Source: Lysobacter_K koreensis (lineage in GTDB: Bacteria > Pseudomonadota > Gammaproteobacteria > Xanthomonadales > Xanthomonadaceae). Taken from it: DNA of 64,000 bases. Where the stretch lies: NCBI RefSeq assembly GCF_042677045.1, contig NZ_JBHTIH010000003.1:372001-436000 (forward strand), read 5' to 3'. The position numbers were made by a program, and so were the translations under genes. Under the pieces are notes generated by a model. It did no database searches, was not told the DNA's origin, and saw only the letters and a program-made list of their open reading frames with translations. Position 1 is the stretch's first letter. Every line of letters begins with the position of its first letter. This document shows, piece after piece, positions 9,206 through 17,123 of this stretch.

Positions 9206-9576
9206 TGCGTGAAATTCCCATGATCGTGTTCGTGACCCTGGCGACTATGGCCAGTCAGTTGCTGGTCAAGAACGGGGTCAACACAATCGCCGCGCGCGCG
9301 CCCGACCTGAAGGGCATGCAGTGGCTCATGGCAGCCGTGCTGTCGCCGAGTATCATCGCTGCGGTCATGATCCAGGGTGTGGGCTTTCTGGTGTGGGTGG
9401 TAGTTGTGAGCCGGATGAAGCTGGGCGTCGCTTTCGCCATTTCGGGCGCGTTTTTCTACCTGTTCATCGCTCTGGCCAGCTGGCTCATCTATGGCGAGAA
9501 GTTGAGCGTTCTCCAATGGGGGGGGCTCGCCATGATTTCCATTGGTGTTGTACTGATGGTTGCCGATTCGTACTAG
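9202..9576 (+). CDS. Four-helix SMR/EamA-type membrane protein
   Basis: This 124-residue protein has four hydrophobic segments (IPMIVFVTLATMASQLLVKNG, IIAAVMIQGVGFLVWVVVV, LGVAFAISGAFFYLFIALAS, WGGLAMISIGVVLMVAD). The layout and the closing IYGEKLSVLQWGGLAMISIGVVLM match single-module relatives of EmrE and of ArnE/ArnF, the flippase subunits for undecaprenyl-phosphate-aminoarabinose. Such proteins act as dimers. Coupled by ATGA to the GT4 gene, it may flip an undecaprenyl-phosphate-sugar for periplasmic use. Only one such gene is present, so it would work as a homodimer or with a partner elsewhere. Confidence 0.8.
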   Translation: MMREIPMIVFVTLATMASQLLVKNGVNTIAARAPDLKGMQWLMAAVLSPSIIAAVMIQGVGFLVWVVVVSRMKLGVAFAISGAFFYLFIALASWLIYGEKLSVLQWGGLAMISIGVVLMVADSY

Positions 9577-9595
9577 TTGAAACTAAGGGTGATCC

Positions 9596-10471
9596 ATGCC
9601 GTTTGATACCAAAGACCTGGCGCGCTTGATCGTCCAGCGCCTTGAGGATGCCAAGGAAGAACTTCACGCACAGTGGGCCACTCCGGAAGGAACCAGGACC
9701 CGTCACTTCGTGCTCGAACAAGTGCTTCCGGAGAACGTAGCCAGGACCATAGCTGAGGCTTTTCCAGTAGATGGCGCCGGTTTCAACGACCGCAGCTCAT
9801 TCCGCGAGCACAAGAAGACCTTGGCCAAGCTAGGCAAAACCGACCCGGTGTTGGGCGCGATCAGCCTCGCTTTCCAGGAGGAAGATGTAATTGCGAAGGT
9901 CGCCGAGATCACGCGGATGAGCGGCCTAGAGCCGGACCGGAGCTTCTATGCCGGCGGGCTGTCGATGATGTTTCCCGGAGACTTCCTGAACCCGCATATC
10001 GACAACAGCCATGATGGCGAGCGCAAACGTTACCGGCGGATCAACCTGCTGTACTACATCAACGAAGGCTGGAATGAGGCGTGCGGCGGCAATTTCGAGC
10101 TTTGGGACGATGACGTCAGCCAGCCCAAGACGCTGGTGTCGGGGTTCAATAGGCTCGTAGCGATGGAGACCAACAAGGAGTCGTGGCACTCGGTAAGTAA
10201 GGTGGTTTCCGACCGGCCACGACGTTGTGTGTCCAATTACTACTTCTCGGATGTGTCGCCCGATGGTGACAAGTATTTTCACGTCACGTCGTTTACGGGG
10301 CGTCCAACGGAGTTGCTCAAGCGGATCATTGGCCCCGTTGACAATGGGTTGCGCAACTTGGTACTTCGCGTTTTCAAGACCTTCGTGCCAGGTAAGAGTT
10401 TGACGGACAAGGTCGAACACACGCATGCCGACAAGTTAGGCATGGCAACTGGCGAAGTAGCTAAGTTGTAA
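9596..10471 (+). CDS. 2OG-Fe(II) oxygenase
   Basis: The 291-residue protein carries the facial triad of the prolyl-4-hydroxylase-like fold: His134-x-Asp136 in NPHIDNSHDG, and His198 in ESWHSVSKV, followed about ten residues later by arginines that can hold 2-oxoglutarate (RPRRCVSNYYFS). LLYYINEGWNEACGGNFELWD is the conserved core between them. It should couple oxidative decarboxylation of 2-oxoglutarate to hydroxylation of a substrate, which in this setting may be an O-antigen sugar or lipid. It lies 19 bases after the membrane protein. Its DNA is visibly less GC-rich than the housekeeping genes, fitting horizontal acquisition. Confidence 0.85.
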   Translation: MPFDTKDLARLIVQRLEDAKEELHAQWATPEGTRTRHFVLEQVLPENVARTIAEAFPVDGAGFNDRSSFREHKKTLAKLGKTDPVLGAISLAFQEEDVIAKVAEITRMSGLEPDRSFYAGGLSMMFPGDFLNPHIDNSHDGERKRYRRINLLYYINEGWNEACGGNFELWDDDVSQPKTLVSGFNRLVAMETNKESWHSVSKVVSDRPRRCVSNYYFSDVSPDGDKYFHVTSFTGRPTELLKRIIGPVDNGLRNLVLRVFKTFVPGKSLTDKVEHTHADKLGMATGEVAKL

Positions 10472-10491
10472 AAACCACTAGAGAGAGGCGT

Positions 10492-11070
10492 ATGTCAGTC
10501 GATAACAAGCCCGCAACCTTGCGGAACTCTTCGCTGAAGGAGCGATTTAAGGTAATTTTCCTGTCGGGGCACTTGCGGCATTTCCCTCGAGATGAGAGGA
10601 CCCTGGACATCGGTTGTGGTTGGGGTTTCTCCCTTAAGATCAATCCAGGTTTCTATTGCGTGGATGCTGATCGTGCCTGCATCGAGTACCTCCAATCCTG
10701 TGGAGCCAACGCCCATCTTGCCGACGTTTCTGCACAACTGCCATTCGCAGATTCCTTCTTTGACAACGCCTTTACTCACGATGTCCTCGAACATCTTGAG
10801 GAGGAGGAAATGCTGCAGCTGTTTGAAGAGGCAAGGCGAGTTATCCGCACCGGCGGTCACTTCATGAACATCGTGCCCAATAAGAAGGGCTATGACGCGG
10901 GCTTGGACCCTGCTGTCGGACACAAGCGTTTCGTTACGGAGCGCGAAGTGATGGCTACTGCGGCGAAGACGGGCTTTGCGTTCGAGCAATCCTGGACAAC
11001 GCCGTTGCCTCGTTGGCTCGGCGAGCAATTCACGCACAACAAGCTAGTTACGGTGTGTCGCGCCGTTTAG
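10492..11070 (+). CDS. Small class I SAM-dependent methyltransferase
   Basis: The 192-residue protein contains TLDIGCGWGFSLKI (SAM-binding glycine loop), YCVDADRACIEYL (acidic residue at the end of strand 2), LPFADSFFDNAFTHDVLEHL and a VIRTGGHFMNIVPN strand, the Methyltransf_11 pattern. The start ATG follows GAGAGAGG. It is the last plus-strand gene of the locus, 20 bases after the oxygenase, and faces the minus-strand sugar operon. Its codon use is more AT-rich than the rest of the window. A role in methylating a sugar or an oxygenase product is likely but not shown. Confidence 0.85.
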   Translation: MSVDNKPATLRNSSLKERFKVIFLSGHLRHFPRDERTLDIGCGWGFSLKINPGFYCVDADRACIEYLQSCGANAHLADVSAQLPFADSFFDNAFTHDVLEHLEEEEMLQLFEEARRVIRTGGHFMNIVPNKKGYDAGLDPAVGHKRFVTEREVMATAAKTGFAFEQSWTTPLPRWLGEQFTHNKLVTVCRAV

Positions 11071-11077
11071 GGGTCGG

Positions 11078-11111
11078 GCAGGTCGCTGATGTCTAGTCAT
11101 CTGCGACCTGC
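11078..11111. terminator. Hairpin between convergent genes
   Basis: GCAGGTCGC (11078-11086) and GCGACCTGC (11103-11111) form a perfect 9-bp stem between the convergent methyltransferase and 2-epimerase genes. No T-tract follows, so termination is suggested by position only. Confidence 0.4.
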
Positions 11112-11125
11112 TCATCACCACGACG

Positions 11126-12256
11126 TCAGCTCACTGCCTTGCGCCACACACGCTGATTCACGAATGGGGTGTAGCTGAGGATGATCCGCAGGATCTTGTC
11201 GGACACATTGGTCGGCGCGTAGTCGTCGACCAGGCGCAGCAATCGTTCGTGGCCGCGCGGTTGCGAGGCGAGAACATCGAGGCCTTGCACAATCTGTGGC
11301 AGATCCAGTCCACAGAGAATCACGGCCGCTTCTTCGAAACCCTCGGGCCGCTCGTGCACATCGCGCAGGTTTAGTGCGGGAAAGTTGAGGATCGAGGATT
11401 CCTCGGTGATCGTGCCGCTGTCGGACAGCACGGCGCGGGCGTGGACCTGCAGGTGCACGTAGTCCAGAAACCCGAATGGCTTGCTGAAGATCACTCGCGG
11501 GTCCGCGGTCAGGCCAAGCGCTTCGATGCGCTTGCGGGTGCGGGGGTGGGTTGAGACCACCACGGTACCGCCCCGCTTCGTGGCGAGATGATCGAGAATG
11601 ACAAAAAGCTTGCGCAGCTTCTCGTCGGAATCGACATTCTCTTCGCGGTGAGCACTTACGACGTAGTAGCTGCCTGGCGCAAGGTCGAGGTCGGCCAATA
11701 CCGGTGAGGCTTCGATGCCGGGTCGGTAGTAGTCCAGCACCTCGCGCATCGGGCTGCCGGTCCAGATCACCTGGTCGGGTGGCAGGCCTTCCCGAAGGAG
11801 GTACTGCCGTGCGATCTGGCTGTAGGTGAGATTGATATCGGCGATGTGGTCGACGATGCGACGGTTGATCTCTTCCGGCACACGCATATCGAAGCAGCGG
11901 TTGCCCGCTTCCATGTGGAAGATCGGGATCTTGCGGCGTTTGGCCGCAATCGCCGCCAGGCTGGAGTTTGTGTCGCCAAGGATGAGCACCGCGTCCGGAG
12001 CGGCTTCCTCCAGCACCTTGTCGGCGGCGGCGATGACCTGGGCGATGGTTTCCGCAGCTGTCGCGCCGGCGGCGGCGAGGTAACGGTCGGGCGCGCGAAC
12101 CTTGAGCTGCTCGAAGAACACCTCGTTGAGCTCGTAGTCGTAGTTCTGCCCGGTATGGACCAGGGTGTGTGCGCAATGCGCATCTAGCCTGGCAATCACG
12201 CGGGACAGCCGGATGATCTCCGGGCGGGTCCCGACGATGGTCATGACCTTAAGCAC
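11126..12256 (-). CDS. wecB: UDP-N-acetylhexosamine 2-epimerase, WecB/FnlC family
   Basis: The 376-residue protein opens VLKVMTIVGTRPEIIRLSRV and keeps family motifs VHTGQNYDYELN, ILGDTNSSLA, FHMEAGNRCFD, EEINRRIVDHIAD, SAHREENVD and LSDSGTITEESS. The non-hydrolysing enzymes invert C2 of UDP-HexNAc. GTG at 12256 is chosen because it precedes the KVMTIVGTRPE strand; ATG 12244 is the alternative. The GTG lies inside the end of the dehydratase gene (8-bp overlap). Being last in an operon with a FnlA-type dehydratase and a reductase, it most resembles FnlC/WbjD/WbvD, which finish UDP-L-FucNAc or UDP-L-QuiNAc, rather than the WecB that makes UDP-ManNAc. Confidence 0.9.
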   Translation of the reverse strand: MLKVMTIVGTRPEIIRLSRVIARLDAHCAHTLVHTGQNYDYELNEVFFEQLKVRAPDRYLAAAGATAAETIAQVIAAADKVLEEAAPDAVLILGDTNSSLAAIAAKRRKIPIFHMEAGNRCFDMRVPEEINRRIVDHIADINLTYSQIARQYLLREGLPPDQVIWTGSPMREVLDYYRPGIEASPVLADLDLAPGSYYVVSAHREENVDSDEKLRKLFVILDHLATKRGGTVVVSTHPRTRKRIEALGLTADPRVIFSKPFGFLDYVHLQVHARAVLSDSGTITEESSILNFPALNLRDVHERPEGFEEAAVILCGLDLPQIVQGLDVLASQPRGHERLLRLVDDYAPTNVSDKILRIILSYTPFVNQRVWRKAVS

Positions 12257-13265
12257 GCAGCTGCTCCAGCGCGCCGAGTTGCCCAACCACGCGCTTCACG
12301 CCTTCCACGTCCAGACGTTCGGTATTGTGCGAGGTGTAGTCGTCCAGCACCGAGATCTCGATCTCTCCCTCCACGAAGTACTGCTTGTAGTTCAGGTCCC
12401 TGGCATCAGCCGGGATGCGGTAGTAGCGACCGAGGTCTTCGGCACGGGCCATCTCCTCACGCGACACCAGCGACTCGAACAGCTTCTCGCCGTGGCGCGT
12501 TCCGATGATGCGGATTTCGTTGTCCCGACCGAGCATGTTCTTGAGCGCCTCCGCCAGCACGGCGACGGTCGAAGCAGGGGACTTCTGCACGAAAATGTCA
12601 CCCGGGCGAGCATGGTGGAATGCATGCAGAACCAGATCGACAGAATCCTGCAACGACATCAGGAAGCGGGTCATGTTCGGGTCGGTGATGGTGAGTGGCT
12701 TGCCATCCAGGAGCTGTGCTACGAATAGCGGAATCACCGAGCCGCGTGAGGCCATGACATTGCCATAGCGCGTGGCGCACAGGACGGTCTTGCCGGGATC
12801 ACAGTTGCGGGATTTGGCCACCATCACCTTTTCGGCCAGCGCCTTGGACATGCCCATGGCGTTGATCGGGTACACCGCCTTGTCGGTGCTGAGCACGACG
12901 ACGCGGGAGACGCCAAGGTCAATGGAGGCGTTGATGACGTTTTCAGTGCCAAGCACGTTGGTCTTGACGGCCTCGAGCGGATAGAACTCACATGACGGCA
13001 CCTGTTTGAGCGCGGCAGCATGGAACACGTGGTCGACGCCCTTAAGCGCATCGTGGATGCTGCCGTAATCACGGACGTCGCCAATGTAGAACTTGACCTT
13101 GTCGTTCTTCAGGGCGACGCGCATGTCATCCTGCTTCTTCTCATCACGGCTGAAAATCCGTATTTCCTTAATTCCCGTGTCGAGGAATCGGGACAGCACG
13201 GCATTGCCGAACGAGCCGGTGCCGCCGGTAATGAGCAGGGTCTTTCCGTCGAATGCGGATTCCAT
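12249..13265 (-). CDS. wbjB: UDP-GlcNAc 4,6-dehydratase/5-epimerase, FnlA/WbjB/CapE type
   Basis: The 338-residue short-chain dehydrogenase has TLLITGGTGSFGNAVLSRFL (NAD(P)-binding), IFSRDEKKQDDMRV, VFHAAALKQVPSCEFYPLEA and STDKAVYPINAMGMSKALAEK. The usual Tyr-x3-Lys is Met-x3-Lys here, as in the inverting dehydratases of this family. It closes ARDLNYKQYFVEGE, typical of the FnlA/WbjB branch. The enzyme removes water across C4-C6 of UDP-GlcNAc and epimerises C5 (and C3 in some members), the first committed step to L-configured 2-acetamido-2,6-dideoxy sugars. It sits between the RmlD-like reductase and the 2-epimerase in one operon. Confidence 0.92.
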   Translation of the reverse strand: MESAFDGKTLLITGGTGSFGNAVLSRFLDTGIKEIRIFSRDEKKQDDMRVALKNDKVKFYIGDVRDYGSIHDALKGVDHVFHAAALKQVPSCEFYPLEAVKTNVLGTENVINASIDLGVSRVVVLSTDKAVYPINAMGMSKALAEKVMVAKSRNCDPGKTVLCATRYGNVMASRGSVIPLFVAQLLDGKPLTITDPNMTRFLMSLQDSVDLVLHAFHHARPGDIFVQKSPASTVAVLAEALKNMLGRDNEIRIIGTRHGEKLFESLVSREEMARAEDLGRYYRIPADARDLNYKQYFVEGEIEISVLDDYTSHNTERLDVEGVKRVVGQLGALEQLRA

Positions 13266-13278
13266 AGGTCGTTCCGTC

Positions 13279-14133
13279 TCAGCCGAAGTGTTTCATTGCG
13301 CGGACCAGTTCGGGCCATACGGGGGGCTGGTATCCCGTGGCTGCGTTGAAACGGTCTGCGTTCAGGGACCGGTCGATCACCAGGGTGTCGTCCGGGACTA
13401 TCTCGATATCCTTGCCATACGCCGCGGCCGTCAGTTGCAGCAGGTCATGCTTGCTGATCGGTGACGACGCGACGTGATAGAGGCCGTGAAGGTCGGCCCT
13501 CGGGACCACATAGCGTTCGATGATGCGCGCCAGTTCGAGGGTCGGGAAGCCCGAGAATATCGCGCGAGTGTATCCACGCGTGGTGCCTTGCTGGGACAGG
13601 AACCAACCGATCAGGCCGTTGGCAGAGCCAAGTTCGTGACCGATGATCGACGTGCGCAAGGTGATGGCGTGGGGATAGTCAACTTCGCCAAGCAGCTTCG
13701 AGCGGCCATACAGGTCGGTGGCATCGGGCGTGTCTGTCTCGACGTATCCGCCGGCAGCGCCGGTAAAAACACAATCGGTACTGATGTGGACCAGTCGCGC
13801 TCCGGCCACTGCGCACAGCCGTGCAAGACGATGTGGGAACAGGGCATTCAGCGGCAAGGCGCTGAGCGGATCCTGGGATGACTGGAGCTGCTTGATCAGG
13901 CCGACAGCGTTGATCACGATGTCGGGCTTGGCCTTCGCGAAGGCCGAAGTGATCGAGTCGAAGTGATCCGCGTCCACGCCGCTGATGATCGCGTTGTGAT
14001 GCGCATCATCGAAATGGGATTTAGCCCGCGCATCGCGGACGGTACCGAAGACCTCGACGTCCGGTTGCTGGTTGAAGTAGCGAAACAGGGTGTTGCCAAG
14101 CATTCCAGTGATGCCAACGATCAACAGCCTCAT
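13279..14133 (-). CDS. RmlD-like SDR reductase of deoxyamino sugar synthesis
   Basis: The 284-residue protein begins MRLLIVGITGMLGNTLFRYF (nucleotide-binding motif) and has INAVGLIKQ, LVHISTDCVFTGAAGGYVE and DLYGRSKLLGE, with the Tyr-x3-Lys pair. The ATG overlaps the upstream glycosyltransferase stop by four bases. It should reduce the 4-keto intermediate made by the WbjB-type enzyme. Unlike FnlB/WbjC/CapF (about 370 residues) it has no C-terminal cupin domain. Its size matches RmlD and the WbvR-type reductases linked to UDP-L-RhaNAc/QuiNAc. The final sugar therefore remains open. Confidence 0.85.
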   Translation of the reverse strand: MRLLIVGITGMLGNTLFRYFNQQPDVEVFGTVRDARAKSHFDDAHHNAIISGVDADHFDSITSAFAKAKPDIVINAVGLIKQLQSSQDPLSALPLNALFPHRLARLCAVAGARLVHISTDCVFTGAAGGYVETDTPDATDLYGRSKLLGEVDYPHAITLRTSIIGHELGSANGLIGWFLSQQGTTRGYTRAIFSGFPTLELARIIERYVVPRADLHGLYHVASSPISKHDLLQLTAAAYGKDIEIVPDDTLVIDRSLNADRFNAATGYQPPVWPELVRAMKHFG

Positions 14134-15176
14134 TCGAGCGAATCTCCTGATGGATGCGGGGGGTGGTTGACGACATCGGGTTCGTCCGGCAGCCGTGGAT
14201 GGACCGGCATGCGAGGCACCGATTGCATGTCCCACATCAGGAAGGCCAGCACCAGTTGCAGGCCCAGCATGATCGGCAGTGCGGCCAGCATGACGGTACC
14301 CGCGGTCGCGGGATTGCCGGGATTGAAGAACCACTTCAACAGACCGTATGTTGCACCTGCGCCCATCAGCAGCGCGCCGAGCACGAGTTGCAGTGAGGCT
14401 GCAGACAGGTCGCGCAGGAAATAGTTGTAAAAGATTCGCTTTGCGAAGTTGCGGGCGTGTCCCCAGAAGAACTCGCCAAAAATGCGAGAAATTTTCAGGT
14501 TGCTGACTTCGTCGTTGTACCTTGCAGCCATGGGAACGTCGACGACCATTGCCCGCAATGTGTTCAGTCGAAACAGCATGTCGGATTCGAAGAAATAGCG
14601 GCGACTGATGCGGTCCAGCGGAAGATGTGCCGCCACCCGTCGATGGATGGCGGTGTACCCGTTGGTGGGGTCGAAGACATCCCAATAGCCGCTCGAGAAT
14701 TTCGACATGAACGACAAGGCCGCGTTGCCGAGCAAGCGCAGCGTTGGCATCGAACGCACCATCGATAGATCGTAGAAGCGATTTCCCTTGGTGTAGTCGG
14801 CGACGCCGGACAGGATCGGTGCTACGAAACGGCGGAGGAGTTCGGGCGGCATCTGGCCGTCGCCGTCGATCTTTACCAAGATGTCGGCGCCCCCTTTGAG
14901 CGCGGCTTCGTAGCCTGCCATCACCGCGCCACCCACGCCCAGGTTGCGCTGGTTGCGAAGTATCCGGACGCGGGAGTCCGTGCAGTGCGTTCGCACGTAC
15001 TCGCCCGAGTTGTCGGGGCAGCAGTCGTCGACGACGTAGATCTGCTGGCATTCCGGACCGATGCGCTCAATGACGTCGACGATGTGTTGCGTAACCCGGT
15101 AGCACGGGATGACCACCGCCACAACAGGCATCTCGGCGATGCCTGATTGGAGCCCATGGTCTAGTCGGTCACTCAT
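14130..15176 (-). CDS. Membrane-anchored GT2 glycosyltransferase, GtrB/DPM1-like
   Basis: The 348-residue protein starts MSDRLDHGLQSG. Its N-terminal GT-A domain has VVAVVIPCYRVTQHIVDVI, IYVVDDCCPDNSGEYV, NLGVGGAVMAGYEAAL and LVKIDGDGQMPPELL (DGDGQM metal site), with a YFFESDMLFRLN acceptor motif. Two hydrophobic segments near the C-terminus (about 265-285 and 295-318) anchor it. This layout is that of polyprenyl-phosphate sugar transferases such as GtrB and dolichol-phosphate mannose synthase. It is the first gene of the minus-strand sugar operon. It may load undecaprenyl phosphate with the sugar made by the three downstream enzymes. Confidence 0.87.
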   Translation of the reverse strand: MSDRLDHGLQSGIAEMPVVAVVIPCYRVTQHIVDVIERIGPECQQIYVVDDCCPDNSGEYVRTHCTDSRVRILRNQRNLGVGGAVMAGYEAALKGGADILVKIDGDGQMPPELLRRFVAPILSGVADYTKGNRFYDLSMVRSMPTLRLLGNAALSFMSKFSSGYWDVFDPTNGYTAIHRRVAAHLPLDRISRRYFFESDMLFRLNTLRAMVVDVPMAARYNDEVSNLKISRIFGEFFWGHARNFAKRIFYNYFLRDLSAASLQLVLGALLMGAGATYGLLKWFFNPGNPATAGTVMLAALPIMLGLQLVLAFLMWDMQSVPRMPVHPRLPDEPDVVNHPPHPSGDSLE

Positions 15177-15278
15177 CTCGTGTATCAAACTCGTTATCTC
15201 GATTCAGGTTGACGATGGCAGCGTCGCCACTCGCGCAGCCCGCGTTTCGCCGAGCTAGGCCTGTGCGCCGGGGAGCGA

Positions 15279-16220
15279 TCAGGGGAGAGCTTTCTCGAGT
15301 TCAGGCAACAACTGAAACAGATCCCCCACCAGTCCAATATCCGCGATCTCGAAGATCGGCGCATCGACGTCCTTGTTGATCGCGACGATCGTACCGGCGT
15401 CCTTGATGCCGGTCAGGTGCTGGATCGCGCCGCTGATGCCGATCGCGATGTACAGCTCCGGCGCGATGATCTTGCCGGTCTGGCCGACCTGCATCTCGTT
15501 GGGGCAGTAGCCGGCGTCGACAGCGGCGCGCGAGGCGCCGACGGCGGCGCCGAGCTTGTCGGCGAAGTCGTAGATGATCTTGAAGTTCTCGCCCGAGCCG
15601 ACACCGCGGCCGCCGGAGACGACGCGTCGGGCGCTCTGCAGGTCGGGGCGGTCGGACTTGCCGGCGGCGAGGCCGAGGTAACGGGTGTGCGTCGGAAGGG
15701 CCGCGTCCACGCTGGCCGCTTCGACCGCGGCACTGCCACCGCGTGCCGCTTCCGGCCAGGAAGCGGTGCGTACGGTCGCGACCACGGCGTGGTCGGTCGG
15801 TGCCTCGACGGTGATGATGGCGTTGCCGGCGTAGATCGGCCGCTTGAACGTGTGGCTGCTTTCGACCGACATCACGTCCGACACCTGGGCGACGCCGAGC
15901 AGGGCGGCGACGCACGGCATCAGGTCCTTGCCGAAGGTGGTGCTGGGTCCGAACACATGGGTGTAGCCGTCGGCCAGCTTCGCGACCTGCGGTGCCAGCA
16001 CCTGTGCGATCGCGTTGGCATTGGCGGCGTTGGAAACCGTCAGCACCTTGGCCACGCCGGCGATCTGCGCCGCTTCGGCGGCGATGGCGGCCGGGTCGGC
16101 GGCCAGCACGACGATGTCGATCGAATCGGGCTTCAGCGCCTGCGCCGCGGTCACGCACTTGGCGGTCGCTGCGTTGAGCTTGCCGTCGAGGTGTTCGGCA
16201 ACGATCAGAACCTTGCTCAT
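15279..16220 (-). CDS. etfA: Electron transfer flavoprotein alpha subunit
   Basis: The 313-residue protein begins MSKVLIVAEHLDGKLNAAT and carries the FAD-binding C-terminal signature SGGRGVGSGENFKIIYDFAD, then GQTGKIIAPELYIAIGISGAIQHL and AINKDVDAPIFEIADIG. With the beta subunit it accepts electrons from acyl-CoA and other dehydrogenases and hands them to ETF-ubiquinone oxidoreductase, encoded further on at 24831-26459. Its ATG overlaps the etfB stop. In Xanthomonas etfA borders the variable LPS gene cluster, and the same boundary is seen here. Confidence 0.96.
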   Translation of the reverse strand: MSKVLIVAEHLDGKLNAATAKCVTAAQALKPDSIDIVVLAADPAAIAAEAAQIAGVAKVLTVSNAANANAIAQVLAPQVAKLADGYTHVFGPSTTFGKDLMPCVAALLGVAQVSDVMSVESSHTFKRPIYAGNAIITVEAPTDHAVVATVRTASWPEAARGGSAAVEAASVDAALPTHTRYLGLAAGKSDRPDLQSARRVVSGGRGVGSGENFKIIYDFADKLGAAVGASRAAVDAGYCPNEMQVGQTGKIIAPELYIAIGISGAIQHLTGIKDAGTIVAINKDVDAPIFEIADIGLVGDLFQLLPELEKALP

Positions 16221-16966
16221 CACAGCAACCCCTTCTGCTTCAGTGCGGCGACCAGTTCGGCCGCGTCCTTGACCATCACGCCGCGGCTGCGCTTGGGCGG
16301 CGCCGCGTAGTGGGTGGTCTTGAGGGTGTCGCCGGCGTCGACGCCGAGGTCGGCGAACGCGATCGACTCCATCGGCTTGCTCTTGGCCTTCATGATGTCG
16401 GGCAGCTTGATGAAACGCGGTTCGTTGAGGCGCAGGTCGGTACTGATCACGGCCGGTAGGTCGACTTCGAGCGTTTCCAGCCCGGCGTCAACCTCGCGGG
16501 TCACCGTGGCCTTGCCGTCGGCAATCTCGAGCTTGGACGCGAACGTCGCCTGCGGGCGGCCCCACAGCGTGGCCAGCATCTGCCCGGTCTGGCTGGAGTC
16601 GTCGTCGATCGCCTGCTTGCCCAGGATCACCAGGTCCGGCTGCTCCTTCTCGATCAGCTTGAGGAAGGTGCGCGCCGCGGTCAGCGGCTGGATCGGCTGG
16701 TCGCAGACCACGTGGATGGCGCGGTTGGCGCCCATCGCCAGGCCGTTGCGCAGGTGTGCCTGGGCGTCGGCGGGGGCGATCGTGGCGACCACGACCTCGG
16801 TCGCGATGCCCTTGTCGCGCAGGCGCAGGGCCTCTTCGAGGGCGATTTCGTCGAACGGGTTGGGCGACAGCTTGACGCCGTCGGTGACCACGCCGGAGCC
16901 GTCCGGCTTGACCTGGATGCGGACGTTGTAGTCCACCACGCGCTTGTAGCCGACGAGGATCTTCAT
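16220..16966 (-). CDS. etfB: Electron transfer flavoprotein beta subunit
   Basis: The 248-residue protein begins MKILVGYKRVVDYNVRIQVK and has SPNPFDEIALEEALRLRDKG and DLVILGKQAIDDDSSQTGQM, the AMP-binding part of the beta subunit, and the ETF-beta signature in VDAGLETLEVDLPAVISTDLRLN. It forms the ETF heterodimer with the downstream, overlapping etfA. It is transcribed away from xanB. Confidence 0.96.
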   Translation of the reverse strand: MKILVGYKRVVDYNVRIQVKPDGSGVVTDGVKLSPNPFDEIALEEALRLRDKGIATEVVVATIAPADAQAHLRNGLAMGANRAIHVVCDQPIQPLTAARTFLKLIEKEQPDLVILGKQAIDDDSSQTGQMLATLWGRPQATFASKLEIADGKATVTREVDAGLETLEVDLPAVISTDLRLNEPRFIKLPDIMKAKSKPMESIAFADLGVDAGDTLKTTHYAAPPKRSRGVMVKDAAELVAALKQKGLL

Positions 16967-17090
16967 CGTGCGGGGGTTCCTGATGGGGGCGCGGCCGGGA
17001 GCTGGCCGAGGCCGGCAATTCTAGCGGAGGCCGGCCGCGGGCGCAGTCGTGCGGGGACCGGCGTGGCCGGACCCGCTCCGATCGTGGGCT

Positions 17091-17108
17091 ATTCTGGCGC
17101 TCCAGAAT
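17091..17108. promoter_or_regulatory. Inverted repeat in the xanB leader, overlapping a possible -10
   Basis: ATTCTGG-CGCT-CCAGAAT is a perfect 7-bp inverted repeat ending 15 bases before the xanB ATG. Its left arm overlaps TATTCT (17090-17095), which could be a -10 box. It may be an operator or a leader hairpin; no known regulator site is recognised. Confidence 0.35.
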
Positions 17109-17123
17109 CAACGAGGCGGCGCA

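Noticed and set aside
13279..15051. Upstream extension of the RmlD-like reductase into the GT2 gene
   Set aside because: The nucleotide-binding motif begins at the ATG at 14133, and the extension overlaps the certain GT2 in another frame.
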